Assembly: GCA_938003985.1 (NCBI GenBank)
Contig: CALKWZ010000076.1
Coordinates: forward strand, 15,827 to 79,826
Length of the DNA: 64,000 bases
DNA from: an uncultured Verrucomicrobiota bacterium
GTDB lineage: Bacteria; Verrucomicrobiota; Kiritimatiellia; CAIQIC01; Lenti-01
Direction: 5' to 3'
The translations under genes were made by a program, and so were the position numbers. Of the stretch, positions 41,656 through 50,460 are shown piece by piece (the first letter of the stretch is position 1; the number at the start of each line of letters is the position of its first letter). The notes beneath the pieces are model-generated. The model worked only from the letters and a program-made list of their open reading frames with translations, did not search any database and was not told the origin of the DNA.

Positions 41656-42419
41656 GCGCCCCTCCGTTGGCCGGGATTGCGCACCAGCGGCAGCGGCGTG
41701 GTCAAGCGGCGGTAGGCCTCCGCGAACGTGGTTTCGCCGGCTTGCGCCAGCCGGGCGGGGGCGTCCGCGGCGGCCAGGCGGCCCGCGTTCAGGATCAGCG
41801 CGCGGTGGCACAGGCGCTCGGCCTCGGCCAGCACGTGGGTCGAAAACAGCACGCAGCGGTCCGGGCCCAGTCCTTGCAGCAGCGCGCGCACGGCGTCCAC
41901 TTGCGCCGGATCCAGGCCCGCCAGCGGCTCGTCCAGCAGCAGGACGTCCGGCTCGTGCAGCAGGCAGTCCGCCAGGCCGACGCGCTGGCGGTAGCCGCGC
42001 GACAGCGTGCCGATGGCGCGGCGCAGGACGTCGCCGAGGCCGCCGCGCTCGACCGCGTCGCGCAGGCGTTCCGCCAGGCGCGCGCCGCGCAGCCCCCGCA
42101 GCCGGCCGCGGAACGCCAGGTATTCCTCCACGCGCATTTCGGGATAAAGGGGGACGTTTTCGGGCAGATAGGCGATCCGGCGGCGGACGGCCAGCGACTG
42201 GAACGTCACGTCGTAGCCCGCGATGCGCGCGCGGCCGTCCGTCGGCGCGAGCGCCGTCGCCAGAATGCGCAGGGTGGTCGTCTTGCCGGAGCCGTTGGGG
42301 CCGAGCAGGGCGACGATCTCGCCGCGCCGGATCTGGAACGACACGCCCCCCAGCGCTTCGCACCGGGGAAAACGCCGGACCAGATTGTCCGCCTCGATCA
42401 ATGTTTCCGCGCCCGCCAT
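41652..42419 (-). CDS. ABC transporter ATPase (GldA-like)
   Basis: A 255-aa ATPase. Walker A GPNGSGKTT, signature LSRGYRQRVGLA (SRGYRQR in place of SGGQ, as in GldA/CcmA-type ATPases), Walker B VLLLDEPLAGLDP, and the switch His in STHVLAEAE. YLPENVPLYPEMRVEEYL matches the Q-loop region of the family. It is the first gene of the six-gene minus-strand operon and is divergent from the TolC gene. The intervening 145 bp contain a GGAAAAC/GTTTTCC inverted repeat (42507-42513 and 42528-42534). Confidence 0.9.
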   Translation of the reverse strand: MAGAETLIEADNLVRRFPRCEALGGVSFQIRRGEIVALLGPNGSGKTTTLRILATALAPTDGRARIAGYDVTFQSLAVRRRIAYLPENVPLYPEMRVEEYLAFRGRLRGLRGARLAERLRDAVERGGLGDVLRRAIGTLSRGYRQRVGLADCLLHEPDVLLLDEPLAGLDPAQVDAVRALLQGLGPDRCVLFSTHVLAEAERLCHRALILNAGRLAAADAPARLAQAGETTFAEAYRRLTTPLPLVRNPGQRRGA

Positions 42420-42564
42420 GGTCGTTCAGTTCCGGTGCCACTCTACCCGCAGGGCCCCGGCCGAATCAATCTTTTCCCCCCGCCGCCGTCCGCCGCGGCG
42501 CGCGCCGGAAAACGGCCCCGGAAATCGGTTTTCCCCGCCGCCGGAAACCGCTAGGATGCGCCCC

Positions 42565-44007
42565 ATGTGGAACGGATTTCCATTCCGGCCGCTGGCGGCC
42601 GCGCTGGCGCTGGCGGCCGCGGCGTCCGGGGCCGCCGCGGGCGAAGCCCTGCCGCTGACCCTCGAAGACGCCGTCGCGCGCGCGCTGGAGCACAACCGCC
42701 GGCTCGTGAAAGGCGCGCTGGACCTGCAAGGCTATCGCCTGGCGGCGGACCGCGCGCGGGAAACCGTGCGCGGCTTCCGGGTCGCGCCGACGGGCTCCGT
42801 CGGCGCCGGATCGGATTCCGAAACCGCCCGCGCCGGTCTCGCGGCCGAAGCCACGGGGCCCTACGGCACGCGGGTGGCCGTTGCCGCCCTCGCCCAGCAG
42901 ATCGAAGTGGACGAGGCGCCGGCGAACCGCCGCGGGGAGATCCGGCTGGAGGTCGAGCAACCCCTGTTCCGGAATTTCGGTCCGCTCGTGCGCAACGAGC
43001 CGGTCGCGGTCGCCAACGAAACCCTGCTGGCCGCGCGCCGCGCCTGGGAACGCGACCGTTCGGCGCTGGCCGTCGCCGTCGCGGAACTGTTCGAAAACCT
43101 GATCTATCTGCGCCACCAGATCGCCGGCGACGAAGCCTTCGCCGACCGCCTGGAACGGCTCTACGCCTTGGCCGACGCCCGCGAGCGGCAGGGGCGCGCC
43201 ACCCGCACCGAAGTCCTGCGCATGGATCTCCAGCGCGGCGAGGCCGCCCTGCGCCTCGAGACGGAACGCGCGCAGCTCGCGGTCCAGTTCCAGGAATTCG
43301 CCGAACTGCTGGGCCTGCCGCTGGAGACCGCGTTCCGGCTGGCGCCGCCCGATCTGCTCGACCTCGGCGGGAGCGACGCCGAACGCGCGCTGGCCGTCGC
43401 GCTGGACCAGCGGCCCGACGTCGCCCAGGCCTTGCAGGACGTCGCCACCGCCGACCGCCAGGCGCTGCTGGCGCGGCGGAACCTCCTGCCGGATCTGCGG
43501 CTGACCGCCCGCCAGTCCACCTTCGGCGAAGGCGAGGAGTGGAGCGATGCCGGCCGCTTCGACCAGGACGACTGGTTCGTCGGCCTCGTGGCCGACGTGG
43601 ACTTGAACCTGCGCGGCGCGCGGCTCGACGTCGCCCGCGCCGAAATCGACGTCGAGGCCCGCCGGCAGGTCGCCGACATCGTCCGCAACCGCCTGGCGCT
43701 GGAAGTCAACTCCGCGTGGTCCGCCTATCGCCGCACGCGCGCCGCGCTGGAACTGGCCGCGCGCAACCGCGAACTGGCCGCGAACCGCGCCGAACTGGCG
43801 CGGGCGCTCTTCGATGCCGGCCGCGCCAGCGCGGATTCGGTCTCCGACGCCGAAGCCGACGGCCGCGCCGCCGAATTGGCCGAACTGGCCGCGCGCCGCG
43901 ACGCCTCCGTCGCGGCTTATCGCTTGCTGCACGCGCTGGGCACGCTGGTGCCCGCGCCCCGGGAAATCCTGCGCGAGGAAACGAACCATGCGAAACACGA
44001 CGATTAA
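42565..44007 (+). CDS. TolC-family outer-membrane efflux protein
   Basis: A 480-aa protein with a signal peptide (PLAAALALAAAASGAAAGEA). It has the TolC duplicated helical layout: LTLEDAVARALEHNRRLVKG begins repeat 1, DAERALAVALDQRPDVAQAL repeat 2, and long heptad-rich helices follow each. It should form a trimeric outer-membrane channel with a periplasmic tunnel. The ATG at 42565 follows an agga box. It overlaps the membrane-fusion gene by 20 bp, forming an efflux operon. Confidence 0.88.
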   Translation: MWNGFPFRPLAAALALAAAASGAAAGEALPLTLEDAVARALEHNRRLVKGALDLQGYRLAADRARETVRGFRVAPTGSVGAGSDSETARAGLAAEATGPYGTRVAVAALAQQIEVDEAPANRRGEIRLEVEQPLFRNFGPLVRNEPVAVANETLLAARRAWERDRSALAVAVAELFENLIYLRHQIAGDEAFADRLERLYALADARERQGRATRTEVLRMDLQRGEAALRLETERAQLAVQFQEFAELLGLPLETAFRLAPPDLLDLGGSDAERALAVALDQRPDVAQALQDVATADRQALLARRNLLPDLRLTARQSTFGEGEEWSDAGRFDQDDWFVGLVADVDLNLRGARLDVARAEIDVEARRQVADIVRNRLALEVNSAWSAYRRTRAALELAARNRELAANRAELARALFDAGRASADSVSDAEADGRAAELAELAARRDASVAAYRLLHALGTLVPAPREILREETNHAKHDD

Positions 44008-45193
44008 CCGGCTGGCCGCGGGCGCGCTCGCCGCGCTGGCCCTGGCCGGCTGCGGCCGCGGCGCCGCCGAGGCGCCGCGCACGACGGCGACGGCGCGCGG
44101 CCCCGTCCGCATGGCCCTGCCGTTCCGCGGCGAGCTGGAAGCGCGCCGCGTGGAGACGATATCCGTCGGCGTGCAGGGCTCGGCCGTGCTGGCCGAACTC
44201 GTGCCCGAAGGCACCCGCGTGGCGGCGGGCGACCTGCTGGCCCGCTTCGACGCCTCGCAGATCGCGCAGGATCTGGCGCGCCAGGAAAACGAACTCGTCC
44301 GCGCCCGCCAGGAGCTCGACAGCCTCGAGAAGGCCGAACTCCCGCTCGAATTGCTCGAACTGGAAACCAAGCGCCTGGACGCGCGGACCGAACTCGAAGC
44401 CGAAGAGCGCTTCCTCGCATCCGTGCGCGACCTGGCCGGGCGCGGCCTGATGGCGCCCGAAGAAGTCGCCCAGCAGGAAGCCAAGATCGCCGCGCTGAAA
44501 ACGCGCGGCGAGCAGCTCGACGTCCGGCTCGAACTGACGCAAAAGCACGTCCACGCCGCGCGCCTGGCCAAGGCGCGCGCCGCGCTGGAAGCCGCCGAGC
44601 GGCAGCGCGACTTCACCGCCAGCCAGCTGGCCCTGTGCGAAATGCGCGCGCCGGTGGCCGGCACCGCCACGCTGGTGCCGCTGCCCGTGGGCGGGGAGTA
44701 CCGCGTCGCGCACGTCGGCGACACGCTCTACCACAACCAGGCGTTCCTGTGCCTGCCCGATCCCGCCGAGCACGTCGTGCGCGGCTACGTGGGCGAGGCC
44801 GAGCTGCCGTGGATCCAGCCCGGACGCGCCGTCGCGGCCGTCCCCGAGGCGTTTCCCGACGTCCAGTTGACCGGCCGCGTCGAAAGCGTCGGCGGCATGG
44901 CCCAGTCCCGGCCCGGCCAGCCCGCCTGGCGCAAGTTCTTCCCCGTGCTGATCGCGCTCGATCCGTTGCCGCGGCCGCTGCCGGTGGGCATCACCGTGCG
45001 CGCCGACGTCGCCGCGGGCGAAGCGGCCGATGCGCTCTGGCTGCCGCGCGAAGCCGTCGCGTGGCGCAACGGGACCGCCATCGTGCAGCGGGCGTCGGGA
45101 GAAGAAGTGTCCGTCGCAACGGGCCTGGCCGACGCGACCCGGATCGAGATCGTTTCCGGTCTCGCCGCGGGCGACGAGGTGCGCCTGCCTTGA
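43988..45193 (+). CDS. Periplasmic adaptor (membrane-fusion) lipoprotein
   Basis: A 401-aa HlyD/AcrA-type adaptor. The N-terminus has a lipobox (ALALAGC, Cys near residue 20). The barrel-sandwich halves are VLAELVPEGTRVAAGDLLARFD and EMRAPVAGTATLVPLPVGGE. A coiled coil lies between them (about residues 95-205), and a beta barrel follows with TVRADVAAGEAADALWLPRE. It links the TolC channel with the MacB-like permease encoded just downstream (TTGA overlap). Confidence 0.88.
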   Translation: MRNTTINRLAAGALAALALAGCGRGAAEAPRTTATARGPVRMALPFRGELEARRVETISVGVQGSAVLAELVPEGTRVAAGDLLARFDASQIAQDLARQENELVRARQELDSLEKAELPLELLELETKRLDARTELEAEERFLASVRDLAGRGLMAPEEVAQQEAKIAALKTRGEQLDVRLELTQKHVHAARLAKARAALEAAERQRDFTASQLALCEMRAPVAGTATLVPLPVGGEYRVAHVGDTLYHNQAFLCLPDPAEHVVRGYVGEAELPWIQPGRAVAAVPEAFPDVQLTGRVESVGGMAQSRPGQPAWRKFFPVLIALDPLPRPLPVGITVRADVAAGEAADALWLPREAVAWRNGTAIVQRASGEEVSVATGLADATRIEIVSGLAAGDEVRLP

Positions 45194-46335
45194 GGAAATT
45201 CGCGGCAGACCTGTGGGCCGGCGTGCGGACGGGACCCGCCCGCGCGGGGCTGGCCTTTTCCAGCCTGGCGCTCGGCCTGTTCGCCGTGACGGTCTTGCTG
45301 GCGACGCTCGAAGCCCTGCAACGGCAGGCGCGGGAACTGGTCGATTCGTTCGGCGCCGGCTCCGTCGTCTTGACCCGCGCCGCCGAACCGCGCTGGAACC
45401 GCCGGCAGGTGGATTTCTTCCGCGCCAACCTCGGCGCCGAAGCGTGGGTGTCCGGCGTGAAGACGCTGCCCTCGATTCCGGGCGTGGATTTCGCCGTGGC
45501 CGCGGCCGACGGCGAACTGGCCGGCGCGCGCGGCTGGCGGTGGGCGTCCGGCCGCGCGCTGGACGAACTCGACGTCCGCCAAGGCGCGCGCCACGCCGTG
45601 GCGCCCGTCGAACTGTGCCGGCAACGCGGCTGGCGGACGGGGGAGACGATCGCCGTCGGTCCGGAACTCTATCGCCTCGTGGGCACGTTCGCGGCCGGCG
45701 GCGAATCCGTGCCGGGTCTTGCGCCGGAAACCGTGTTCGTGCCCCATACCGCCGATGCGTTCGAAACGGCCGATGCCGACGCCTTGGCGCGGGTGGATGC
45801 CTTGCTGTTCCGGGCCCGGCCGGGAACCGCGCCCGAGGCGCTCCGGCGCCGCATCGCGGCCCTGCTGGCCCAGCCCGGTCTCGGCGCGGACGGCGTCGAG
45901 TGGACCACGCCCGAAACCCTCCTGCGGGGCGTCCGCCGCTGGCAGCGGGCCATCGGTTGGACGGCCGGGACGGGCGGGGCGCTGGGCCTGCTGCTGGGAG
46001 CGGCCACGCTGGCCGGCATGCTGTTGACGGGCGTGCGCGAACGGGTTGCGGAAATCGGCCTGCGCCGGGCCCTCGGCGCGCGCCGGCGCGAAATCGCCGG
46101 CCTGTTCGTGGCCGAGGCGCTGGCGCTGACGGGCGCCGCGGCCGTGGCCGGCCTGCTCGCGGCCGAAATCGCCCTGCGTCTCTGGGGCAGCCGCTTCCCG
46201 CTGCCGTTCGAATTCGGGGCGCAAACCCGGCTCTTGCCGCTGGCGCTGGCCGCGGGACTTGCGTTAGGCTGTTCCGCAGGGCCGGCGTGGATGGCCGCGC
46301 GCCTTCCGCCGGCGGAGGCCTTGCGCAATGAATAG
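45190..46335 (+). CDS. MacB/FtsX-like ABC permease without ATPase domain
   Basis: A 381-aa protein read from a TTG start that overlaps the adaptor stop (TTGA). One N-terminal helix (LAFSSLALGLFAVTVLLATL), a periplasmic MacB-type domain (about residues 45-235), then three C-terminal helices with the FtsX signature (LLTGVRERVAEIGLRRALGA, RRREIAGLFVAEALALTGAA). In E. coli MacB the ATPase is fused at the N-terminus; here it is absent, and no ATPase gene lies in the operon, so it must be supplied elsewhere. The last codons overlap the Memo-AMMECR1 gene by 8 bp. Confidence 0.82.
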   Translation: MRKFAADLWAGVRTGPARAGLAFSSLALGLFAVTVLLATLEALQRQARELVDSFGAGSVVLTRAAEPRWNRRQVDFFRANLGAEAWVSGVKTLPSIPGVDFAVAAADGELAGARGWRWASGRALDELDVRQGARHAVAPVELCRQRGWRTGETIAVGPELYRLVGTFAAGGESVPGLAPETVFVPHTADAFETADADALARVDALLFRARPGTAPEALRRRIAALLAQPGLGADGVEWTTPETLLRGVRRWQRAIGWTAGTGGALGLLLGAATLAGMLLTGVRERVAEIGLRRALGARRREIAGLFVAEALALTGAAAVAGLLAAEIALRLWGSRFPLPFEFGAQTRLLPLALAAGLALGCSAGPAWMAARLPPAEALRNE

Positions 46336-47866
46336 AAGCATCTGGATGGCGGTCGCGCTGCTGCTGGCGGGCAACGCCTGCGCGCGCGAAGAGGAGGCTC
46401 CCATGAAAAAGACCTGCATGGAATCGACCTTGGCGGGCTCGTGGTACGACGCGGATCCCGGCCGCCTCCGGACCGAACTGGAAGGCTATCTCGCGGCGGC
46501 GCGCGTGGAATCCGATCCGGCCATTTTCGCCGTGGTCGTGCCGCACGCGGGCTATGCCTATTCCGGGCCTTGCGCGGCCGTCGGCATGCGCGCCCTGGCC
46601 GCGCGCAAGGACCTGGAGCGCGTGGTGGTGATCGGCTTTTCCCACCGCGTGCATCTGCCCAACCGCGCCAGCCTGCCCGCGACCGAAACCCATTACCGCT
46701 CGCCGCTGGGCGAAACCCCGCTGGACGTCGCCGCCATCGCCGCGCTGATGGAAAACCCGCTCTTCGTGGACCGGGCCGACACCCGCCGCGGCGAAAACAG
46801 CGTGGAGCTGCAGTTGCCGCTCCTGCAGGTCGCCTTGGCCGGGCGCGACTGGAAACTGATCCCCGTCACCCTCGGCCAGCTCGACGACGGCGTCCGCGAG
46901 CAGGTCGCCGCGGCGCTGGGCGAACTGCTCGACGGCAAGACCGCTCTGGTCGTCAGCTCCGACTTCACCCACTACGGTCCCAATTTCGGCTACGTGCCGT
47001 TCCGCACGGACGTGGAGGCCAAGCTGCGCCAGCTCGACGGCGGCGCCATCGCGAAGATCGTCGCCGGCGACGCCGACGGATTCGCGGCCTACTGCGAAAA
47101 AACCGGCGCGACGATCTGCGGACAGGATTCCATCGGCGTCCTGCTGCGGATGCTGCCCGAGAAATTCACCGCCCGCGAAATCGCCTACGACACGTCCGGG
47201 CGCAGCACCGGCGACTGGCGCAATTCCGTCAGCTACGCCAGCATCGGCTTCTACGGTTCCGGCCGGCCCGCGAAAAAAGCAGCCGCGGCCCCGGCCGCGG
47301 CGCAGCAGGCCGCCGAACTGACCGCAACGGACAAGAAGGTCCTGCTGGCCTTGGCGCGCAGTGTCATCGGGCGGGCGTTGAAGAATGAGCCTTTCTCGGC
47401 CGACGACCCTGACGCGCTGTGCACGCCGGCGCTGAAACAGAAAATGGGCGGCTTCGTCACCCTGACCATCGGCGGCGAGCTGCGCGGGTGCATCGGCGAA
47501 ATCTTCCCGCGGCGCCCCTTGGCCGATGTCGTCGTCGACCACGCCCACGACGCGGCGTTCGAAGATCCGCGCTTCCCGCCGCTGACGGCGCGGGAGTTCG
47601 CGCAGACGAAGATCGAGATCAGCGCCCTGACGCCGCCGGTGCCCGTGGCGTCGTACGACGACATCGAGATCGGCCGGCACGGCATGGTGCTCGAACTGGG
47701 CGGGCGTTCGGCGGTGTTTTTGCCGCAGGTCGCGCCGGAGCAGGGGTGGGATCTGGCGACCACGCTGACCTACCTGTCCCGCAAGGCCGGCCTGCCCGGC
47801 AACGCCTGGAAAGACCCCCGCGCCAAATTCACCGTCTTCGAGGCCGTCGTCTTCCACGAAGAGTAG
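46328..47866 (+). CDS. Exported Memo-AMMECR1 fusion (AmmeMemoRadiSam system B+A)
   Basis: A 512-aa two-domain protein. After a signal-like segment (SIWMAVALLLAGNACA), residues about 30-315 are a Memo domain, related to non-haem-iron extradiol dioxygenases: VVVPHAGYAYSGPCAAVG with H73, then VVSSDFTHYGPNFGYVPF. Residues about 333-512 are AMMECR1: GGFVTLTIGGELRGCIGEIF, AAFEDPRFPPL, TYLSRKAGLPGNAWKDPRAK. In many genomes Memo, AMMECR1 and a radical-SAM enzyme form a three-gene set of unknown function; here two are fused and appear exported, and the radical-SAM partner is not seen. It overlaps the efflux permease gene. Confidence 0.88.
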   Translation: MNRSIWMAVALLLAGNACAREEEAPMKKTCMESTLAGSWYDADPGRLRTELEGYLAAARVESDPAIFAVVVPHAGYAYSGPCAAVGMRALAARKDLERVVVIGFSHRVHLPNRASLPATETHYRSPLGETPLDVAAIAALMENPLFVDRADTRRGENSVELQLPLLQVALAGRDWKLIPVTLGQLDDGVREQVAAALGELLDGKTALVVSSDFTHYGPNFGYVPFRTDVEAKLRQLDGGAIAKIVAGDADGFAAYCEKTGATICGQDSIGVLLRMLPEKFTAREIAYDTSGRSTGDWRNSVSYASIGFYGSGRPAKKAAAAPAAAQQAAELTATDKKVLLALARSVIGRALKNEPFSADDPDALCTPALKQKMGGFVTLTIGGELRGCIGEIFPRRPLADVVVDHAHDAAFEDPRFPPLTAREFAQTKIEISALTPPVPVASYDDIEIGRHGMVLELGGRSAVFLPQVAPEQGWDLATTLTYLSRKAGLPGNAWKDPRAKFTVFEAVVFHEE

Positions 47867-47871
47867 GGGCC

Positions 47872-47959
47872 AAGACCGGGACAACCGGGACGAGGGCGTC
47901 CCGGCTCCAAACCGCCGCCGGATTTCCGCCTTTGGAGCCCCCGACGACCCCGTCGGGGG
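47872..47959. repeat. Dispersed triple-hairpin repeat, copy 2
   Basis: Same layout as 23395-23464: GGGACG-aggg-CGTCCC, then GGCTCCA paired with TTGGAGCC, then CCCCCGACG-accc-CGTCGGGGG. It starts 5 bp after the Memo-AMMECR1 stop. The rest of the gap to 48094 contains a GGCCTC-gtt-GAGGCC hairpin (48040-48054) and no gene. Confidence 0.75.
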
Positions 47960-48093
47960 ATTGGAGCGGAGATGTTTCGACTCCGGCGCGGTGCGCCTCC
48001 GCTCAACATGACCGGAACGTTTCCGAGTTCGCTGTGGCTGGCCTCGTTGAGGCCGGCGGCGGTTCGTTCGAAGACCGGCCCCGGCGGAACCGG

Positions 48094-48498
48094 CTATGAA
48101 TCGGAATCCGCGTTTTTCGCCGGCCGGTCGAACGGATCGGTTCGCGTGGACAGGCCAACGTAGGCGATCCGGAGCGCGCCGAAGATCGCCAAGGGCAGGG
48201 CCGCGCCGCCGAGGACGATCGCCACGCCCCAGACGAAGCCGAACGAGTTGGCGGCGACCGACAGCCGCACCAACTTGATCCCGGCATCCAGCGCAAGGAA
48301 CATCAAGGCTCCCAGGACGTAGGGGTCTTTCCGAAACCAACCGTACGTCGTGAAGTAAACCAGAACCAGCAGGCTGGCCGCGGCGGCTGCCGCCAGGACG
48401 GCCGGTCCCTTCCCATAGGTCGGATCAGGTGCCGCGAAAGCGGCCAAAGCAAACAGGACGCCGATGAGAATCACGACCACAACGGTGAATGTTTTCAT
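48094..48498 (-). CDS. Small membrane protein of unknown function
   Basis: A 134-aa protein with about four hydrophobic segments (TFTVVVVILIGVLFALAAFA, AVLAAAAAASLLVLVYFTTY, VLGALMFLALDAGIKLV, GFVWGVAIVLGGAALPLAIF) and a charged C-terminus. I do not recognise the family. It is the last gene of a minus-strand run of small genes (48.1-50.4 kb) and ends close to dispersed repeats. There are 69 bp to the next gene upstream. Confidence 0.6.
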   Translation of the reverse strand: MKTFTVVVVILIGVLFALAAFAAPDPTYGKGPAVLAAAAAASLLVLVYFTTYGWFRKDPYVLGALMFLALDAGIKLVRLSVAANSFGFVWGVAIVLGGAALPLAIFGALRIAYVGLSTRTDPFDRPAKNADSDS

Positions 48499-48567
48499 GG
48501 ACGTTTTCCGGGATTCGTTGTCACTCGTATTCCTCTTGGTTCGCGTCGATGTATTTCGGCTGCCCGT

Positions 48568-48948
48568 TCAAGGTTCGGGGCGCGCTTCCCTCAACCGCAC
48601 GCCTTCGTCGTGGAACCGGCGCGCGTTTTCCAGCAGATCGCCGCGCGTTTCATAGGTCAGCCGTTGCGACTTCCGGAAGTCCCGGAGCCGCGCCGCAAAC
48701 CCGGGTTCTTGGGCGTCCAGGGCGGCGAGGCTTTCATCGAGCAAGACCCGGACCGCCGCCGCGTAATAGGATTGATCGTCCAGTTGCGTCAAGGCGACCG
48801 ACAATGTGCTCGCGACTGGCACCGAGATGAAAATGGCCAGAAGCCCGAGGGCGATGCGCTTTCGCTTCGATCCGCGGTTTTCCGTGGCGATCCAAAACGC
48901 GACCAGACCGCCGAACGACGCGCCGAGAATAACCAGCATTGCAATCAT
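48568..48948 (-). CDS. Small membrane-anchored protein of unknown function
   Basis: A 126-aa protein with two membrane helices (IAMLVILGASFGGLVAFWIA and GLLAIFISVPVASTLSVALT) joined by a basic loop, then a charged helical domain (residues 60-126). No family was recognised. It starts 9 bp after the stop of the next gene upstream, so they are co-transcribed. Confidence 0.6.
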   Translation of the reverse strand: MIAMLVILGASFGGLVAFWIATENRGSKRKRIALGLLAIFISVPVASTLSVALTQLDDQSYYAAAVRVLLDESLAALDAQEPGFAARLRDFRKSQRLTYETRGDLLENARRFHDEGVRLREARPEP

Positions 48949-48957
48949 GGGTTCACC

Positions 48958-49401
48958 TCAATCATCCAGCCAGTGGCCTGCGATTCTGTTGCTGGCGACG
49001 CCGATTTCGATCGTCGTCCAGCCGATCATCCACCACGGATTCGGGTCGTAGATCCAGATTTCCCGCGCGCCGCCCGCATGGACGCGGGCCGGTCGGCCGA
49101 AACGCACGATGAAATCCCCGGCATCGTGACCGACCGGACATTGCGACCGCATGGCCGCAACCAGCCGTTCGGCGTTTTGGTCGCTCGCCCGGCAGAAGAT
49201 CATCATGTTTGCGATCGGGTTGGCCAGCGCCGCCGCGGCCGCGGCCAGCAGGAAGGCGGTGCCGAGACCGAGAAACGCCGGCCGTTTCCGTTTGGCCGCC
49301 AACGCGAATGCCGTGACGGCCGCCGCCAAGCAAGCAACGCCCAGCAGGACGGTGACGCCGGTCCAGACCCAGCCCAACACGCTTGCCCAAGGTCCGTTCA
49401 T
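48958..49401 (-). CDS. Membrane protein of unknown function
   Basis: A 147-aa protein with two or three hydrophobic segments (VLGWVWTGVTVLLGVACLAA, FLGLGTAFLLAAAAAALANP) and an outer domain ending IYDPNPWWMIGWTTIEIGVA. The later part (DFIVRFGRPARVHAGGAREI) has the look of small outer-membrane-assembly lipoprotein (SmpA-like) folds, but the match is weak. It is co-directional with neighbours at 9 and 31 bp. Confidence 0.55.
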   Translation of the reverse strand: MNGPWASVLGWVWTGVTVLLGVACLAAAVTAFALAAKRKRPAFLGLGTAFLLAAAAAALANPIANMMIFCRASDQNAERLVAAMRSQCPVGHDAGDFIVRFGRPARVHAGGAREIWIYDPNPWWMIGWTTIEIGVASNRIAGHWLDD

Positions 49402-49432
49402 TGCGGTTGCTTGCTTGCGGAAACGTGGATGT

Positions 49433-49834
49433 TCACGGCCGATCCTGGTTCTTGGCCAATTCCGCTTCGACCCGGGCGGACGCCGTGCGCAGCGCCTGGA
49501 GCCGGTTGCGGGAGAGCGAGTGCGGAGCCGTGCCGGGCCGGAATTTCGCCAAGGCCGGCTCGGTCTTGGCCGCCATGGCCGCCAGCGCGCGGAGGGCGGC
49601 CCGCAAATCGTCCGGCGAGAATTCCGTTGCGGCATCCGTGCGGTCCTCCAGCAGCGCTTCCGCGAGGCGCAGTGCCCGGAGGTTGTCTTGCAGCATCCGG
49701 TATTGCCAGGTGGTCGGCGCCAATTTTAGTCGGGCCTTTTCGGACTTGCCGATCAGCGAGGCGATCGGCCCCCGCGCGGCCTGCGCGTCGGCGGCCGTGA
49801 GACTCAAGCCATTCCTGGCGGCAGGGGCGGTCAT
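49433..49834 (-). CDS. Helical protein of unknown function
   Basis: A 133-aa soluble, helix-rich protein (SEKARLKLAPTTWQYRMLQD, LRAALRALAAMAAKTEPALA, LQALRTASARVEAELAKNQD). No signal peptide or membrane helix was seen and no family was recognised. Its ATG (49832-49834) overlaps the stop of the phosphatase gene by ATGA, so the two are coupled, and a partner or regulator of the phosphatase is possible. Confidence 0.55.
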   Translation of the reverse strand: MTAPAARNGLSLTAADAQAARGPIASLIGKSEKARLKLAPTTWQYRMLQDNLRALRLAEALLEDRTDAATEFSPDDLRAALRALAAMAAKTEPALAKFRPGTAPHSLSRNRLQALRTASARVEAELAKNQDRP

Positions 49835-50448
49835 GGGGAGTTCCCGGGCGACGCCGGCTTGCCGGCCAGTCGTTGGGCGGCCACCGCGATTCCGGCTTCC
49901 CGCCGGATGGCCTCGACGTCGAGGCCGGCGACCCAGCTCGAAAAGACCTGCCAGGCCTTGTGATAGCCGAATCCGCCTTGGGTCATCTCCCGGATGGCTT
50001 CTTCCTTCGACCAATCCTGCACCACGACGCGGTACAAGGCGCACATGGTGCCGGTGCGGTCGGCGCCGAATTGGCAGTGGACGAGGACGGGGGTGCGCGC
50101 CGGATCGGTGACGATCCGTAGAAAGCGCACGATTTCCTTCCGGCCCGGATGCCACGGCCGCATGTCGATCTGTTCGAGCCCCAGTTCCGTGTCGCCGATT
50201 TCATCGCGGTCGGAATGGAAAGACCGGAGACACACGACCGTGGCGACGCCCTGCTGCTTGAGATTCCGCATGCCCTGCGCCGTCGGTTGGGCGCTGCGGA
50301 AAAGCTGCGCGCTGACTTCATGGAGGTTGGGCACGCCCTCCAGCGCCAAGGGCCGAGCCCACGTCGCCGGGCGGCCGGCTGGCTCCGCGGCCGCCACGGC
50401 GGCCCCCACGAGCATCCATCCAACCCAAATCGCCAGCCTTGCCTTCAT
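49831..50448 (-). CDS. Exported dual-specificity/tyrosine phosphatase-like protein
   Basis: A 205-aa protein with a signal peptide (AIWVGWMLVGAAVAAAEPAG). The active-site loop is VHCQFGADRTGT: H124-C125-x5-R131, the HCxxGxxR signature of Cys-based phosphatases, with DRTG as in the DSP/inositol-phosphatase branch. An upstream LFRSAQPTAQGMRNLKQQGV matches the 'YRSAQP' start of bacterial DSP-like proteins. It is probably periplasmic and may act on phosphoproteins or inositol phosphates. It heads the coupled gene set at 48.1-50.4 kb. Confidence 0.82.
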   Translation of the reverse strand: MKARLAIWVGWMLVGAAVAAAEPAGRPATWARPLALEGVPNLHEVSAQLFRSAQPTAQGMRNLKQQGVATVVCLRSFHSDRDEIGDTELGLEQIDMRPWHPGRKEIVRFLRIVTDPARTPVLVHCQFGADRTGTMCALYRVVVQDWSKEEAIREMTQGGFGYHKAWQVFSSWVAGLDVEAIRREAGIAVAAQRLAGKPASPGNSP

Positions 50449-50460
50449 CGCGAGAGCAGC

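Noticed and set aside
37881..42554. 1557-codon plus-strand open frame opposite the Gld-type operon
   Set aside because: It is a shadow frame. Six overlapping minus-strand genes with known domains occupy the region, and the plus frame has no recognisable motif.
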